Origin: Glycocaulis sp051859565
GTDB lineage: Bacteria; Pseudomonadota; Alphaproteobacteria; Caulobacterales; Maricaulaceae
Reading direction: 5' to 3'
Assembly (NCBI RefSeq): GCF_051859565.1
Contig: NZ_JBHYFK010000007.1
Span: 62,001 to 126,000 of the forward strand
DNA length: 64,000 bases
Below the pieces are notes generated by a model. It saw nothing but the letters and a program-made list of their open reading frames with translations, searched no databases and was not told the origin of the DNA. Made by a program: the position numbers and the translations under genes. This document shows positions 33,977 through 43,485 of the stretch, piece after piece; positions within the stretch are counted from its first letter, which is position 1; the number at the start of each line of letters is the position of its first letter.

Positions 33977-35017
33977 ATGTTTTCTAGCGTTTTCGGTCTT
34001 CTTTCCGCAGATATCGCCATCGATCTGGGCACTGCCAATACCCTGGTCTATGTGAAGGGCCGCGGTGTCGTGCTCAACGAGCCCTCCGTGGTTGCCTACA
34101 AGATCGAGAAGGGCCGAAAACACGTCCAGGCCGTAGGCGCGGAAGCCAAGCTCATGCTGGGCAAGACCCCCGGCAACGTCGAAGCCATCCGCCCAATGCG
34201 TGACGGCGTGATCGCGGACTTCGATGTGGCCGAGGAAATGATCGCCCACTTCATCCGCAAGGTTCACAACCGGCGCAGCTTCGTCTCGCCGCAGGTTGTG
34301 ATCTGCGTGCCGTCGGGCGCAACGGCGGTCGAACGCCGCGCGATCCACGAGAGCGCTCTGGGCGCTGGTGCGCGCAAGGTTTACCTGATCGATGAGCCGA
34401 TGGCCGCTGCCGTTGGCGCGGGCCTGCCGATTGATGAGCCGACCGGCTCCATGATCGTCGATATTGGCGGTGGCACCACCGAAGTGGCCGTGATGTCCCT
34501 TTCCGGCATCGTCTATTCGCGTTCGGTGCGTGTCGGCGGCGACAAGATGGACGAGGCGATCATCAACTATATCCGCCGGTCCGCGAACCTCCTGATTGGT
34601 GAGACGTCGGCAGAGCGCATCAAGAAGGAAATCGGCTCGGCCAGCCCGCCCCCGAAAGGCGAAGGCCTGACGCTGGAGATCAAGGGGCGCGACCTGATGA
34701 ACGGCGTGCCGCGCGAGATTGCCGTCACCGAAGCCATGATTGCTGACGCTCTGTCAGAGCCGGTAGAGCAGATTGTGGAGGCTGTGAAGCAGGCGCTGGA
34801 AGCCACACCGCCGGAACTGGCCGCTGATATTGTGGACAAAGGCATCGTGCTGACCGGGGGGGGCGCGTTGCTGCGCAATCTGGATACTGAATTGCGTGAC
34901 CGTACGGGTCTGCCGGTAAGCCTTGCCGACGAGCCTTTGTCCTGTGTCGTGCTGGGCTGCGGCAAGGCGGTGGAAAATCTCAAGATTTGGCGGCCTATCC
35001 TGTCAGAAGCCGTATAG
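33977..35017 (+). CDS. mreB: MreB, rod-shape actin homologue
   Basis: 346 residues. Actin fold: phosphate-1 ADIAIDLGTANTLVYVKG, connect-1 near VYLIDEPMAAAVGAGLP, phosphate-2 IVDIGGGTTEVAVMSLSG, and the C-terminal adenosine motif VLTGGGALLRNL. N-terminal MFSSVFGLLS can lie on the inner membrane. First gene of mreB-mreC-mreD-mrdA-rodA, which directs cylindrical wall growth. Confidence 0.97.
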   Translation: MFSSVFGLLSADIAIDLGTANTLVYVKGRGVVLNEPSVVAYKIEKGRKHVQAVGAEAKLMLGKTPGNVEAIRPMRDGVIADFDVAEEMIAHFIRKVHNRRSFVSPQVVICVPSGATAVERRAIHESALGAGARKVYLIDEPMAAAVGAGLPIDEPTGSMIVDIGGGTTEVAVMSLSGIVYSRSVRVGGDKMDEAIINYIRRSANLLIGETSAERIKKEIGSASPPPKGEGLTLEIKGRDLMNGVPREIAVTEAMIADALSEPVEQIVEAVKQALEATPPELAADIVDKGIVLTGGGALLRNLDTELRDRTGLPVSLADEPLSCVVLGCGKAVENLKIWRPILSEAV

Positions 35018-35055
35018 GCGGCGCGGGATTGATTCTCTAGAGGAGGTGCCGGGCG

Positions 35056-36030
35056 GTGGCGCAATGGCGTTCAGCGCGGCAGGGAGCAGATGACGCGGTC
35101 CGCTTTTCGCGGACCCTTCTCCTCATGTTCATTGCCTTGTCGGCTGTTCTGATAGCCGCAGACCGTACCGAGGACCGTGTCGAGGCCGTGACGGTATTCC
35201 GCGCGGCTTTCAATGATCTGTCTCTGCCCATTCTGGAAGCAGCGGCCCAGCCTCTCAGGGGGCTCTACAATGTAGGCCCGTGGTGGCGCCGCCAGATAGA
35301 GCTGGCCGGCGAAATCCGCGAACTGCGTCAGGAAATGTCCGAGTTGCGGGCCTGGCGCGACGTGGCGCTGAACTACTCCGAGCAAATGCGCCGGCAGCAG
35401 GAATTGCTCAACCTTGATCCGCCCATGCCACGCCAGCGCATCACCGCTTGGGCTGTCACCGAGACAGGCGGTCCGTTCGTCCGCACGCGCCTTGTCGGCG
35501 TTGGTACAGATCACGGCGTCGCGCCCGGCTATCCGGCGCTGAACATTTACGGGGTAGTTGGCCGCACGATTGATGTAGGTGCACGCTCATCACGCATACT
35601 GCTGCTGACGGACCTGAACAGCCGCGTATCTGTCATGGCCGACAGATCCAATGCCCGCGCCATGCTGGTGGGCGACAACACCGACTTTCCGCGCCTCGAC
35701 TATCTGGGCCGCGCGCCTGACCTTCGGGAAGGCGACCGAATCGTCACCTCCGGGGATGACAACATCCTGCCGCGCGGATTGCCCATTGGTGAGGCCGTGC
35801 TGGACAGGCGCGGCGCCTGGCGTGTTGCGCTGTACTCCAGCGCCACCCCGATAGACCTGATCTGGATATGGCCGTTCACACCCGTTGGCGCACCAGCTGA
35901 TGAGGCACCGCCCGGTCTCCAGCTGCCCGCACCCCCACCCGAACAGGCACAGGACGATACGCCCGCGCCGGTCATCGGCGTGTCACAGGATGAGCCGGAA
36001 AGTGGCTCTGAGAGCGGGGAGGGGCGCTAG
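35056..36030 (+). CDS. mreC: MreC, rod-shape-determining protein
   Basis: 324 residues from GTG 35056, with AGGAGG about 10 bp before it. One membrane anchor (LLLMFIALSAVLIAADRT), a coiled coil (GEIRELRQEMSELRAWRDVALNYSEQM), and the twin beta-barrel domain (ITAWAVTETGGPFVRTRL... GVVGRTIDVGARSSRILLLTD). The tail is Pro/Glu-rich. MreC links MreB to PBP2 in the periplasm. Only 38 bp after mreB and directly abutting mreD. Confidence 0.93.
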   Translation: MAQWRSARQGADDAVRFSRTLLLMFIALSAVLIAADRTEDRVEAVTVFRAAFNDLSLPILEAAAQPLRGLYNVGPWWRRQIELAGEIRELRQEMSELRAWRDVALNYSEQMRRQQELLNLDPPMPRQRITAWAVTETGGPFVRTRLVGVGTDHGVAPGYPALNIYGVVGRTIDVGARSSRILLLTDLNSRVSVMADRSNARAMLVGDNTDFPRLDYLGRAPDLREGDRIVTSGDDNILPRGLPIGEAVLDRRGAWRVALYSSATPIDLIWIWPFTPVGAPADEAPPGLQLPAPPPEQAQDDTPAPVIGVSQDEPESGSESGEGR

Positions 36031-36543
36031 ATGCGTGCATCGCTGGAACGCAACTCGACCTGGCCGGTCCTGACCGCGATGGCCTTGACGCTGACCCTGA
36101 GCCTGCTTGCAGTGGCTGCGCCCTTGCGGCTGCCCGAAGGGCAAGGGTTTCCGGCGCCGTTTTTCCCGCTGATTGCGTTGTTTGTCTGGTCTGTCCGCCA
36201 CCCGCGCTTTGTCCCGCCCTGGCTGATTTTCATCATCGGCCTGTTTCAGGATCTTCTCACCGGCGGCCCGCTTGGCATGTGGGCTCTTGCCTATCTGCTG
36301 GCGTTTGCGATCGCTCGCTTGCGCTCCACTGAGCCCTCAGCGCGTGAGTTCATCCTGCTCGTCGCGCGCTTTTCGGTGATGGCGGGTATCGCGACGCTGG
36401 TTGCCTGGGCTGCAGGCTCGCTTTCCATTGGCCAGCCTGCAGACCCCACAAGCCTTGTCACCGAAGCTGTGATAACGCTTATCGTGTTTCCGGCGTTTTG
36501 CTGGCTGTTTGCGCGAAAGCGCGAACGCACCACATTCTCATGA
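36031..36543 (+). CDS. mreD: MreD, rod-shape membrane protein
   Basis: 170 residues, about five membrane segments, with the family-typical region FIIGLFQDLLTGGPLGMWALAYLLAFAI. It begins at the base after the mreC stop. Part of the elongasome with MreC and PBP2. The end is basic (FARKRERTTFS). Confidence 0.9.
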   Translation: MRASLERNSTWPVLTAMALTLTLSLLAVAAPLRLPEGQGFPAPFFPLIALFVWSVRHPRFVPPWLIFIIGLFQDLLTGGPLGMWALAYLLAFAIARLRSTEPSAREFILLVARFSVMAGIATLVAWAAGSLSIGQPADPTSLVTEAVITLIVFPAFCWLFARKRERTTFS

Positions 36544-36563
36544 GGGTTTGACAAAGAGCGACC

Positions 36564-38441
36564 ATGCGCCGCGACAAGCAGGAAGCCCAGGCCCAGTTCA
36601 ATCGGCGCACCTTCATGGTGGGTGCGGGCGGGGTTGCCGCGTTCGCCGGTATAGGCGCCCAGCTCTACACGTTGCAGATCCTCCAGGAAGACCAGTACCG
36701 GGTCCTCTCCGACAACAACCAGTTCTCCTTCCGTATCCAGTTGCCGACACGCGGCAGGATACTGGACCGCTTTGGCGAGACGATTGCGGAAAACCGCGAC
36801 AGCTACCGCATCTATCTGATCCGCGAGCAGGCGGGCGATCCCGCACTGGCCCTCGACCGGCTGTCGCGCTTCATGCCGATCAGCGAAGCGCGGCGCGAGC
36901 GTGTCCTGCGTGATCTTGCGCGCACGCCCCGGTTCCAGCCGGTAACGATTGCCGAGGGCGTGGACTGGGAAACCTTCAGCCGCGTCAATCTGCACCTGCC
37001 TGAATTGCCCGGCGTAATGCCCGATGTGGGCGAGGTGCGGACCTATCCGATGCCTGCTGCCTTCGCGCACGTCGCCGGATACGTTCAATCAGCGCCGCCG
37101 GAGATCGCTGGCGATGATCCGCTTCTTCGTCACCCCGCCTTCCGGGTCGGACGCACCGGGGTGGAGATAGCACGTGATGTGGAGTTGCGGGGGGCAGCCG
37201 GCTCCCTGAAGGTCGAGGTAAACGCGTTCGGCCGCGTCATCCGCGAGTTGCCCGATCAGTCCCGTCCGGCAGAGCCGGGCCGTGATATAGCACTTACCAT
37301 CGATTCTGAAGTGCAGCGCTTCGCCACCGAACGGCTCGGCACACAGAGCGCCTCGGCTGTGGGGCTGGATGTCCAGACCGGCGAGATCGTCGTGATGGCC
37401 TCAACCCCGTCGTTTGACCCCAACCTGTTTGTGCTGGGCATCCCTTCGCGCGAGTTCAGCGACCTGAATGAAAACCCCCTCCGTCCACTGTTCAACAAGG
37501 CAACGAACGGCCTTTACGCGCCAGCGTCCACTATCAAGGGCGTCATCTCTCTGGCCGCGCTCAGACACGGCGTGATGCGCCCGGGTGAACGGGTCACCTG
37601 CCGCGGGTCGGTGCAGCTCGGCAACCGGCGCTTCCATTGCTGGCGGCGGGAGGGGCATGGTCCGGTCAACATGCACGACGCCATCAAGGTCTCGTGTGAC
37701 ACCTATTTTTATGAAGTTGCCGCCCGGCTCGGCATTGAGCGGATCCGTGAAGCGGCGCTGGAGCTGGGCTTCGGTCAGCTGTTCGAGGTGGGCATCCCGA
37801 TGCTGTCGCAGGCAGGCGGATTGTTCCCCAGCCCGCAATGGAAGCGTGCGCGCACCGGGCAGGGCTGGTCCATGGGTGACACCTACAATGTCGGTATCGG
37901 ACAGGGGGCAGTGCTCGCCTCTCCGCTGCAACTGGCTGTAATGACGGCACGTATGGCGACGGGCCATGCAGTCGAACCGACGCTCTACCCGCGCGGCGGG
38001 CCGGTACACTTCCCCAGGCTGGACTTTGACGATGCGCACATCCAGGCGGTGCATAACGCCCATGTCGGTGTGGTACACGAGCCAGGGGGCACGTCATACT
38101 GGTCACTTGGCGGGCTAGGCGTTGAAGGCATCCGCATGGCAGGCAAGACGGGAACCAGCCAAGTCTACTCCATCACGGCCGAGGAGCGCGCGCGCGGCGT
38201 ACGCGATCAGGATGATCTGCCCTGGCGTTTGCGCAATCACGGACTGTTCATCTGTTATGCTCCAGCGGAGGCGCCGCGCTACGCGGTCGCGGTCGTCGTT
38301 GAGCATGGCGGGGGCGGGGCCCGGTCCGCAGCCCAGCCCGGTCGCGACATATTGCGTGAGCTGATCTTGCGCGATCCCGCGGGCCATTCGGGCGTTGTGG
38401 CTGCCCGGCATGAGCCGATCAACCTGGCTCAGGGAGGCTAG
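36564..38441 (+). CDS. mrdA: penicillin-binding protein 2 (elongation transpeptidase)
   Basis: 625 residues. A membrane anchor near residues 14-36 is followed by the PBP dimerisation part (LPTRGRILDRFGETIAENRDSYRI). Transpeptidase domain: the nucleophile is Ser322 in APASTIKG (SxxK), the second motif is in KVSCDTYFYEVA, and the third is GKTGTSQ. It crosslinks peptidoglycan during elongation, with RodA, whose gene starts 3 bp later. The start ATG 36564 gives a normal short cytosolic head. Confidence 0.96.
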   Translation: MRRDKQEAQAQFNRRTFMVGAGGVAAFAGIGAQLYTLQILQEDQYRVLSDNNQFSFRIQLPTRGRILDRFGETIAENRDSYRIYLIREQAGDPALALDRLSRFMPISEARRERVLRDLARTPRFQPVTIAEGVDWETFSRVNLHLPELPGVMPDVGEVRTYPMPAAFAHVAGYVQSAPPEIAGDDPLLRHPAFRVGRTGVEIARDVELRGAAGSLKVEVNAFGRVIRELPDQSRPAEPGRDIALTIDSEVQRFATERLGTQSASAVGLDVQTGEIVVMASTPSFDPNLFVLGIPSREFSDLNENPLRPLFNKATNGLYAPASTIKGVISLAALRHGVMRPGERVTCRGSVQLGNRRFHCWRREGHGPVNMHDAIKVSCDTYFYEVAARLGIERIREAALELGFGQLFEVGIPMLSQAGGLFPSPQWKRARTGQGWSMGDTYNVGIGQGAVLASPLQLAVMTARMATGHAVEPTLYPRGGPVHFPRLDFDDAHIQAVHNAHVGVVHEPGGTSYWSLGGLGVEGIRMAGKTGTSQVYSITAEERARGVRDQDDLPWRLRNHGLFICYAPAEAPRYAVAVVVEHGGGGARSAAQPGRDILRELILRDPAGHSGVVAARHEPINLAQGG

Positions 38442-38443
38442 CC

Positions 38444-39589
38444 TTGCCGGTATTCACCCAGCCAGTGCCGCGCGATCTCCGGGCCAAGCTGTTTGAGCTG
38501 AACTGGGCCTTTGTCCTCCTGATCGTGCTTACAGGGTGCATCGGTATCCTGATGCTCTACTCGGTGGCTGGCGGCGCCTGGGATCCTTGGGCGATCCGTC
38601 ATGCCACGCGTTTCGGCGCCGGCTTCCTTGTGATGCTGGTCGTGGCGATGGTGCCGCCCCGGATATGGATGAGCCTTGCCTATCCGGCCTATTTGGGCGC
38701 GCTTTTCCTGCTGATCATGGTGGAGCTTTTCGGCGCCACTGCGATGGGTGCGCAGCGCTGGATAGACATCGGCCCGTTGCGCATGCAGCCCTCTGAAATC
38801 ATGAAGATCGCGCTCGTGCTGGCACTGGCGCGCTATTACCACGACCTGCCGCCGGAAAAGGTTTCCACGCCGGGCGGCATGATCGTCCCCATACTGGCGA
38901 TTGCGCTTCCTTTCGGCCTCATTGCCAAACAGCCTGATCTGGGAACCGCGGTGCTCACCGGCGCTACCGGCGCTGTTATGGTGTTTCTGGCCGGGCTCAG
39001 CTGGAAAGTCATCGTGCCGGGATTGGTGGCGGGTGTCGTCGGCGGCGTAGCGTTTTTGCGCTACGGCCTCGAAGAATACCAGCGTGCGCGGGTGATGACC
39101 TTCCTCAACCCGGAAAACGACCCGCTTGGCGCCGGTTACCACATCATGCAGTCCAAGATCGCGCTGGGTTCGGGCGGCCTCACCGGCAAGGGCTATATGC
39201 AGGGCACACAGTCCCATCTGAACTTTCTGCCGGAAAAGCAGACCGACTTTATTTTCACCATGCTGGGCGAAGAATTCGGCTTTGTCGGCGGGATCGCCGT
39301 GTTGGTGCTCTATGCACTGATCCTTGGCCATTGCCTGATGACAGCGATGGCATGCCGCTCGGTTTTCCTGCGTCTGGTAACGATGGGCGTCACGACAACC
39401 TTCGCCCTCTACGTGTTCATCAACGCGGCGATGGTGATGGGTCTGGTGCCTGTGGTCGGCGTACCATTGCCCATGATTTCCTATGGCGGTTCGGTGATGT
39501 TCACCGTGCTGATCGGGCTGGGCCTGATACTGGGTGCGCACATACATCGCGCGGCCGAGCCACCGAAAGGTGCAGGTCTTTTCGGCTAA
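38444..39589 (+). CDS. rodA: RodA, SEDS peptidoglycan glycosyltransferase
   Basis: 381 residues with about ten membrane segments. Starts TTG or GTG-like (frame from 38444). SEDS landmarks: GAQRWIDIGPLRMQPSEIMKIALVLALARYYH, KQPDLGTA with the catalytic Asp, GYHIMQSKIALGSGGLTGKG and PLPMISYGGS. Polymerises glycan strands with PBP2. Confidence 0.96.
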   Translation: MPVFTQPVPRDLRAKLFELNWAFVLLIVLTGCIGILMLYSVAGGAWDPWAIRHATRFGAGFLVMLVVAMVPPRIWMSLAYPAYLGALFLLIMVELFGATAMGAQRWIDIGPLRMQPSEIMKIALVLALARYYHDLPPEKVSTPGGMIVPILAIALPFGLIAKQPDLGTAVLTGATGAVMVFLAGLSWKVIVPGLVAGVVGGVAFLRYGLEEYQRARVMTFLNPENDPLGAGYHIMQSKIALGSGGLTGKGYMQGTQSHLNFLPEKQTDFIFTMLGEEFGFVGGIAVLVLYALILGHCLMTAMACRSVFLRLVTMGVTTTFALYVFINAAMVMGLVPVVGVPLPMISYGGSVMFTVLIGLGLILGAHIHRAAEPPKGAGLFG

Positions 39590-39675
39590 GCAAGCTTGAC
39601 CTTGCAGGCCCGGTAGGGAAGTCTCGCCGCCAAATCACACCATAACAAACAAGCTTGAATAGCGGGGGAAAGTAC

Positions 39676-41031
39676 ATGGCCATAGGCGGCGGCGCGCATA
39701 GCACATGGGGAACACGGTTCGGCTTCCTGATGGCGGCCATCGGCTCCTCGGTGGGTCTCGGCAATTTCTGGCGATTCCCTTATGTGGCTGGTGAAAATGG
39801 CGGCGCCGCCTTTATCGTCATCTACCTCGTATGTGTGGTGTTCATCGCGCTGCCAATCCTCATGGCCGAACTGTCTGTCGGGCGCCATGCGCGCCGCTCT
39901 GCGGTCGGATCAGTCCAGAAAATGGCCTTCAACGCAGGTGCCCCCGGCATCTGGTCGGTGGCCGGCTGGGTCGCGATGGCGGGCGGCATATTCATCCTGT
40001 GCTTCTATTCGGTCGTTGCAGGCTGGGTCGTCGCCTATGTGTTCCAGATGGCCACAGGCCAGTTCATGGGGCTGTCGACTGATGTTGTGGCAGGCCGGTT
40101 CGAGGAACTGATTGGCGATACCAACGCCGTCATTGGCTGGCATACGGCCTTCATGATCGTCACGGTGGGCATCGTCTCTCTGGGCGTCACCAAGGGCATT
40201 GAGCGTGCCGTGACCATCCTCATGCCGCTCTTCTTCACCATGCTGCTGGCGCTTGTGATCTACGCGGCCTTTACCGCCGATATGAGCGCGGCGCTCGCCT
40301 ATCTGTTCACGCCGGACTTCTCCGAAATCGGCCCGCAGACCTTCCTTGCCGCACTGGGCCAGGCCTTTTTCTCCATCGGTGTCGGCAGTGCGATCATGAT
40401 CACTTACGGCTCTTACCTGCCGCGCACTGACAATCTGGCCGGCTCAGCGACCATCATCACGGGCGCTGACACCTTGGTTGCGATCGTTGCAGGCCTGGCG
40501 ATCTTCCCGTTCGTGTTCGCCTTTGCGCTGGACCCGGCTGCGGGCCCGGCCCTGTTCTTCCAGACGCTGCCAAGTGCCTTCGCCCAGATGCCGGCGGGCC
40601 AGTATGTCGGTACGGCGTTCTTCGTGCTCGCCTTCATTGCCGCGCTGACTTCGTCAATCTCGCTATTGCAGGTCGTGGTGGCTTTCGCCGAGGAGCATAC
40701 GGACTTTGGCAGGACGGGTTCGGCGGTCTTCTTTGGGGTGATCATCTGGCTGGTCGGCTGCGGTGCGGCGTTCTCCGGGGGATTCTTCGATCTGCTGGAC
40801 ACGCTTTCGGGCAGTGTCTTCCTGCCGCTTGGCGGGCTGCTGATTGCGGTCTTCACGGGCTGGGTCGTTGCCCGTTCGCTGATGCGCCACGAACTGGCTG
40901 GCGCATCCAACCTGGTGTTCAACATCTGGCGCTTCCTGATCCGGTTCCTGGTGCCGATCGCCGTGTTCCTGATCCTTGCGGCCGGCATCGCTTCGGCCTT
41001 CGGCGTCAGCCTGCCGGGTCTGCAGGGCTAG
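39676..41031 (+). CDS. sodium-dependent NSS-family transporter
   Basis: 451 residues; start ATG 39676 with GGGGGA upstream instead of TTG 39655. NSS landmarks: WGTRFGFLMAAIGSSVGLGNFWRFPYVAGENGGAAF in the first two helices, with residues that bind Na+ and substrate, and about 11-12 membrane segments in all. Likely a Na+-coupled amino-acid or similar importer. Ends in a good terminator. Confidence 0.9.
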   Translation: MAIGGGAHSTWGTRFGFLMAAIGSSVGLGNFWRFPYVAGENGGAAFIVIYLVCVVFIALPILMAELSVGRHARRSAVGSVQKMAFNAGAPGIWSVAGWVAMAGGIFILCFYSVVAGWVVAYVFQMATGQFMGLSTDVVAGRFEELIGDTNAVIGWHTAFMIVTVGIVSLGVTKGIERAVTILMPLFFTMLLALVIYAAFTADMSAALAYLFTPDFSEIGPQTFLAALGQAFFSIGVGSAIMITYGSYLPRTDNLAGSATIITGADTLVAIVAGLAIFPFVFAFALDPAAGPALFFQTLPSAFAQMPAGQYVGTAFFVLAFIAALTSSISLLQVVVAFAEEHTDFGRTGSAVFFGVIIWLVGCGAAFSGGFFDLLDTLSGSVFLPLGGLLIAVFTGWVVARSLMRHELAGASNLVFNIWRFLIRFLVPIAVFLILAAGIASAFGVSLPGLQG

Positions 41032-41047
41032 CTTTACACAACGCCTG

Positions 41048-41084
41048 AAAAGCCCCGGAACCGCACGCGGCTCCGGGGCTTTTT
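41048..41084 (+). terminator. rho-independent terminator
   Basis: AAGCCCCGGA paired with TCCGGGGCTT around a short GC loop, then TTTTT on the plus strand, 16 bp after the transporter stop. A run of A on the other side makes it usable also for the convergent pip gene at 41130. Confidence 0.9.
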
Positions 41085-41129
41085 GCTGTCCAGCGGGTTT
41101 TTCAGCGCGCGTGGATGCGGCGAGGCCGG

Positions 41130-42101
41130 CTAGCCCAGCTTCGCTCCAAGCCGGTCGGTCGCGCGCACCAGCGCATCGACAATGCCCGGCTCGCCCGCGG
41201 CATGGCCTGCGTCGGGAATGATATACAGTTCGGCTGACGTCCAGTTTCTTTGTAACTGCCAGGCGGCGCGAGCCGGCGTGACCATGTCATAGCGGCCCTG
41301 CACGATCACGCCGGGTATCCCCGTTAGATGGGCCGTGTCGTCGATCAGTACACCATCGCGCTCAAGGAAGCCGTTATTGATGAAATAGTGGGTTTCCATC
41401 CGCGCCAGCGCGTCGGCCCGGCGGGCATCCGGTGGAGGGGCATCGCTTTCGGGCACAAGGCTGATCAGCGCGTTTTCCCATTGTGCCCAGGCCAGTGCGT
41501 CCTCGCGGCGCGCGTCCAGCTCATCGGTCTGCAGGCGGGCGTGATAGGCGCGCAGCACGTCGGCGCGCTCTTCAGCGGTCAGGCGGCCGGTCAGCGCCTG
41601 CCAGGCGTCGGGAAATATCCGGTTGGCACCGTCGCGGTAGAACCAGTCGAGTTCGGCTTTCGTGCATCCGAAAACGCCGCGCAGGATGAGGCCCATCACC
41701 CTCTCCGGGCACGCGCGCGCATAGGCCAGCGACAAGGTAGCGCCCCAGGAACCGCCAAACACAATCCACCGCTCGACACCAAGCGCAGACCGGATGGTTT
41801 CCATGTCGGCCACCAGCCGGTGCGTGTCGTTCGCGCGGATGTCGGAGAAGGGTCTCGACCGGCCGCAGCCACGCTGGTCAAAGATGATGATGCGATAGAC
41901 ATGGGGGTCAAAAAAACGGCGCATTGAGGGTGCCGCGCCGCCGCCCGGGCCGCCATGCAACGCAATAATTGGAACCCCGTCGGCCCGGCCGCATTCTTCA
42001 TAATAGAGTGTGTGCCCTTCGCCGACATCCATCATGCCGGTCCGATAGGGTTCTATCATGGGGTACAGGCCGATCCTTTCCCGTCTGCGTAAAGTGTCCA
42101 T
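41130..42101 (-). CDS. pip: prolyl aminopeptidase (alpha/beta hydrolase, S33)
   Basis: 323 residues. Releases N-terminal proline from peptides. Oxyanion strand ALHGGPGGG, then FDQRGCGRSRPF, nucleophile elbow GGSWGATLSLAYA, the acid near VQGRYDMVTP and the His in PDAGHAAGEP. The length and cap region (TKAELDWFYRDGANRIFPDAW) fit the Pip family. Start ATG 42101. Confidence 0.93.
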   Translation of the reverse strand: MDTLRRRERIGLYPMIEPYRTGMMDVGEGHTLYYEECGRADGVPIIALHGGPGGGAAPSMRRFFDPHVYRIIIFDQRGCGRSRPFSDIRANDTHRLVADMETIRSALGVERWIVFGGSWGATLSLAYARACPERVMGLILRGVFGCTKAELDWFYRDGANRIFPDAWQALTGRLTAEERADVLRAYHARLQTDELDARREDALAWAQWENALISLVPESDAPPPDARRADALARMETHYFINNGFLERDGVLIDDTAHLTGIPGVIVQGRYDMVTPARAAWQLQRNWTSAELYIIPDAGHAAGEPGIVDALVRATDRLGAKLG

Positions 42102-42125
42102 GGGCGGCCCTGTAAACAGTCGAGC

Positions 42126-42860
42126 ATGCGATTTCGCTTTGAGTATCGGAACACTATGAGGTTTTATTCAATTGCGGAAGCGATACGCCATCGTATCGCA
42201 GCACAGCCATCGGCCGGGGCGCTTGTGACGGTAACGCACACATTAGGTGGACTGACACTGATGCTGTCGGCTGCAGTGCTGCTGACAGCCTGCGTAAGCC
42301 AGCCCGTTGACATCGCCTCCCGCCCCCAGTCTGAAATGCCGGTGAGCGCGCAGGAAGATCTGCGAACCGCCGTAGCCGCGTTCCGCATGCGCCAGGAAGA
42401 GGCTGGCGGGTGGACTCTGGGAGCGGACGGTTCGGCGCGCGGGCTGCTGGGACGTCTTGTAGGCGGCGCGCCCGAACGAGGGGATGCAGTTGGCGATTAT
42501 ATCCGTCAGGCTGGTGATGCCCTGCCGTCCTATCTTGCCGGTGATATTGTTCTGGCCAGTGATCTGGCAGATGATGTCTCGCAAGCTGCGCTTGTAGTTG
42601 CCAGCACCAGCACGCCGCTGCCCGAAAGCCTGCTGGTCCGGGATATTACGTCGGTCGAGACTGTTCTTGCCTCCGCGCGCCGGGCCCGTACCTTCTTTCA
42701 GGCGGTGTCGGTAGACGAGCGTGCCGGGCTCACATCCAATCAGCGTGTGACCCTCAGCGAGGCACTCGCGCGTCTCGATGATGGCATTCGCGGCCTGGTG
42801 GAGGCAGCAGATGCGCTGGCCGACCGGCGCTGGGCAGCCAGCAATGCGTTGACCGGCTGA
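42126..42860 (+). CDS. putative lipoprotein of unknown function
   Basis: 244 residues. A hydrophobic segment near residues 43-55 ends LLTAC (Cys at about 56), a lipobox, so the mature part would begin CVSQPVDIA. The start may be 42126, 42156 or even 42261; the N-terminal ~35 residues before the hydrophobic segment look long for a signal peptide. The mature protein is helical (LRTAVAAFRMRQEEAGG; VETVLASARRARTFFQAVS; LARLDDGIRGLVEAADAL). No family is recognised. Confidence 0.6.
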   Translation: MRFRFEYRNTMRFYSIAEAIRHRIAAQPSAGALVTVTHTLGGLTLMLSAAVLLTACVSQPVDIASRPQSEMPVSAQEDLRTAVAAFRMRQEEAGGWTLGADGSARGLLGRLVGGAPERGDAVGDYIRQAGDALPSYLAGDIVLASDLADDVSQAALVVASTSTPLPESLLVRDITSVETVLASARRARTFFQAVSVDERAGLTSNQRVTLSEALARLDDGIRGLVEAADALADRRWAASNALTG

Positions 42861-42867
42861 TCCTGTC

Positions 42868-43485
42868 TTGAGCGCATATCCGGCCTTCGACCCTGAAACC
42901 GTACAAGGTTTCCTCGCACGCGAGGAGGGCGAAGCACTGGCGCGCCATGTCCGTGCGCTGACCGTACAGGGGCCAGTTCTGGAAATCGGGTCCTGGTGCG
43001 GGCGGTCCAGCGTATGGCTGGGACAGGCCGCGCAGGAAGCCGGACGCATTGTCTACGCGCTCGACCATCATCGCGGCTCTGAAGAGCATCAGCCGGGCGA
43101 AGGCTATCACGATCCGGCGCATTTCGACGCCGGGCTGGGCCGGGTAGACACGCTGCCCGCTTTCCGCCGCTCTATTGCTCTGGCAGGCCTGGAGCAGACG
43201 GTCATGGCCCTCGTCGGGCCGTCAGCCGTGATCGGTGCCAACTGGGCAACGCCGCTCTCCATGGTCTTCATCGATGGCGGGCACGCGATGGATACGGCGC
43301 TGGCAGACTATCGCGCTTGGGCCGGGCAGGTCGTGCGCGGCGGCATTCTGGCGATCCACGACGTGTTTCCTGACCCGGCAGACGGGGGACGTCCGCCCTA
43401 TGAGATATGGAAGCTGGCCGTGGCGTCCGGCCTCTTTGAGCCGGTCGAGCGGGTCAATTCACTCGAATTTCTGCGCCGGCTTTAG
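42868..43485 (+). CDS. class I SAM-dependent methyltransferase
   Basis: 205 residues; TTG start 42868. Motif I is VLEIGSWCGRSSVWLGQAA, then YALDHHRGSEEHQPGEGYH, and the acidic SMVFIDGGHAMDTALADYRAW/GGILAIHDVFPDP resembles methyltransferases acting on sugars or small molecules (the class-24-like group). The C-terminal 27 bp overlap the convergent toroid gene. It lies beside a second methyltransferase and a GT4 gene, so it may act on the same product. Confidence 0.8.
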   Translation: MSAYPAFDPETVQGFLAREEGEALARHVRALTVQGPVLEIGSWCGRSSVWLGQAAQEAGRIVYALDHHRGSEEHQPGEGYHDPAHFDAGLGRVDTLPAFRRSIALAGLEQTVMALVGPSAVIGANWATPLSMVFIDGGHAMDTALADYRAWAGQVVRGGILAIHDVFPDPADGGRPPYEIWKLAVASGLFEPVERVNSLEFLRRL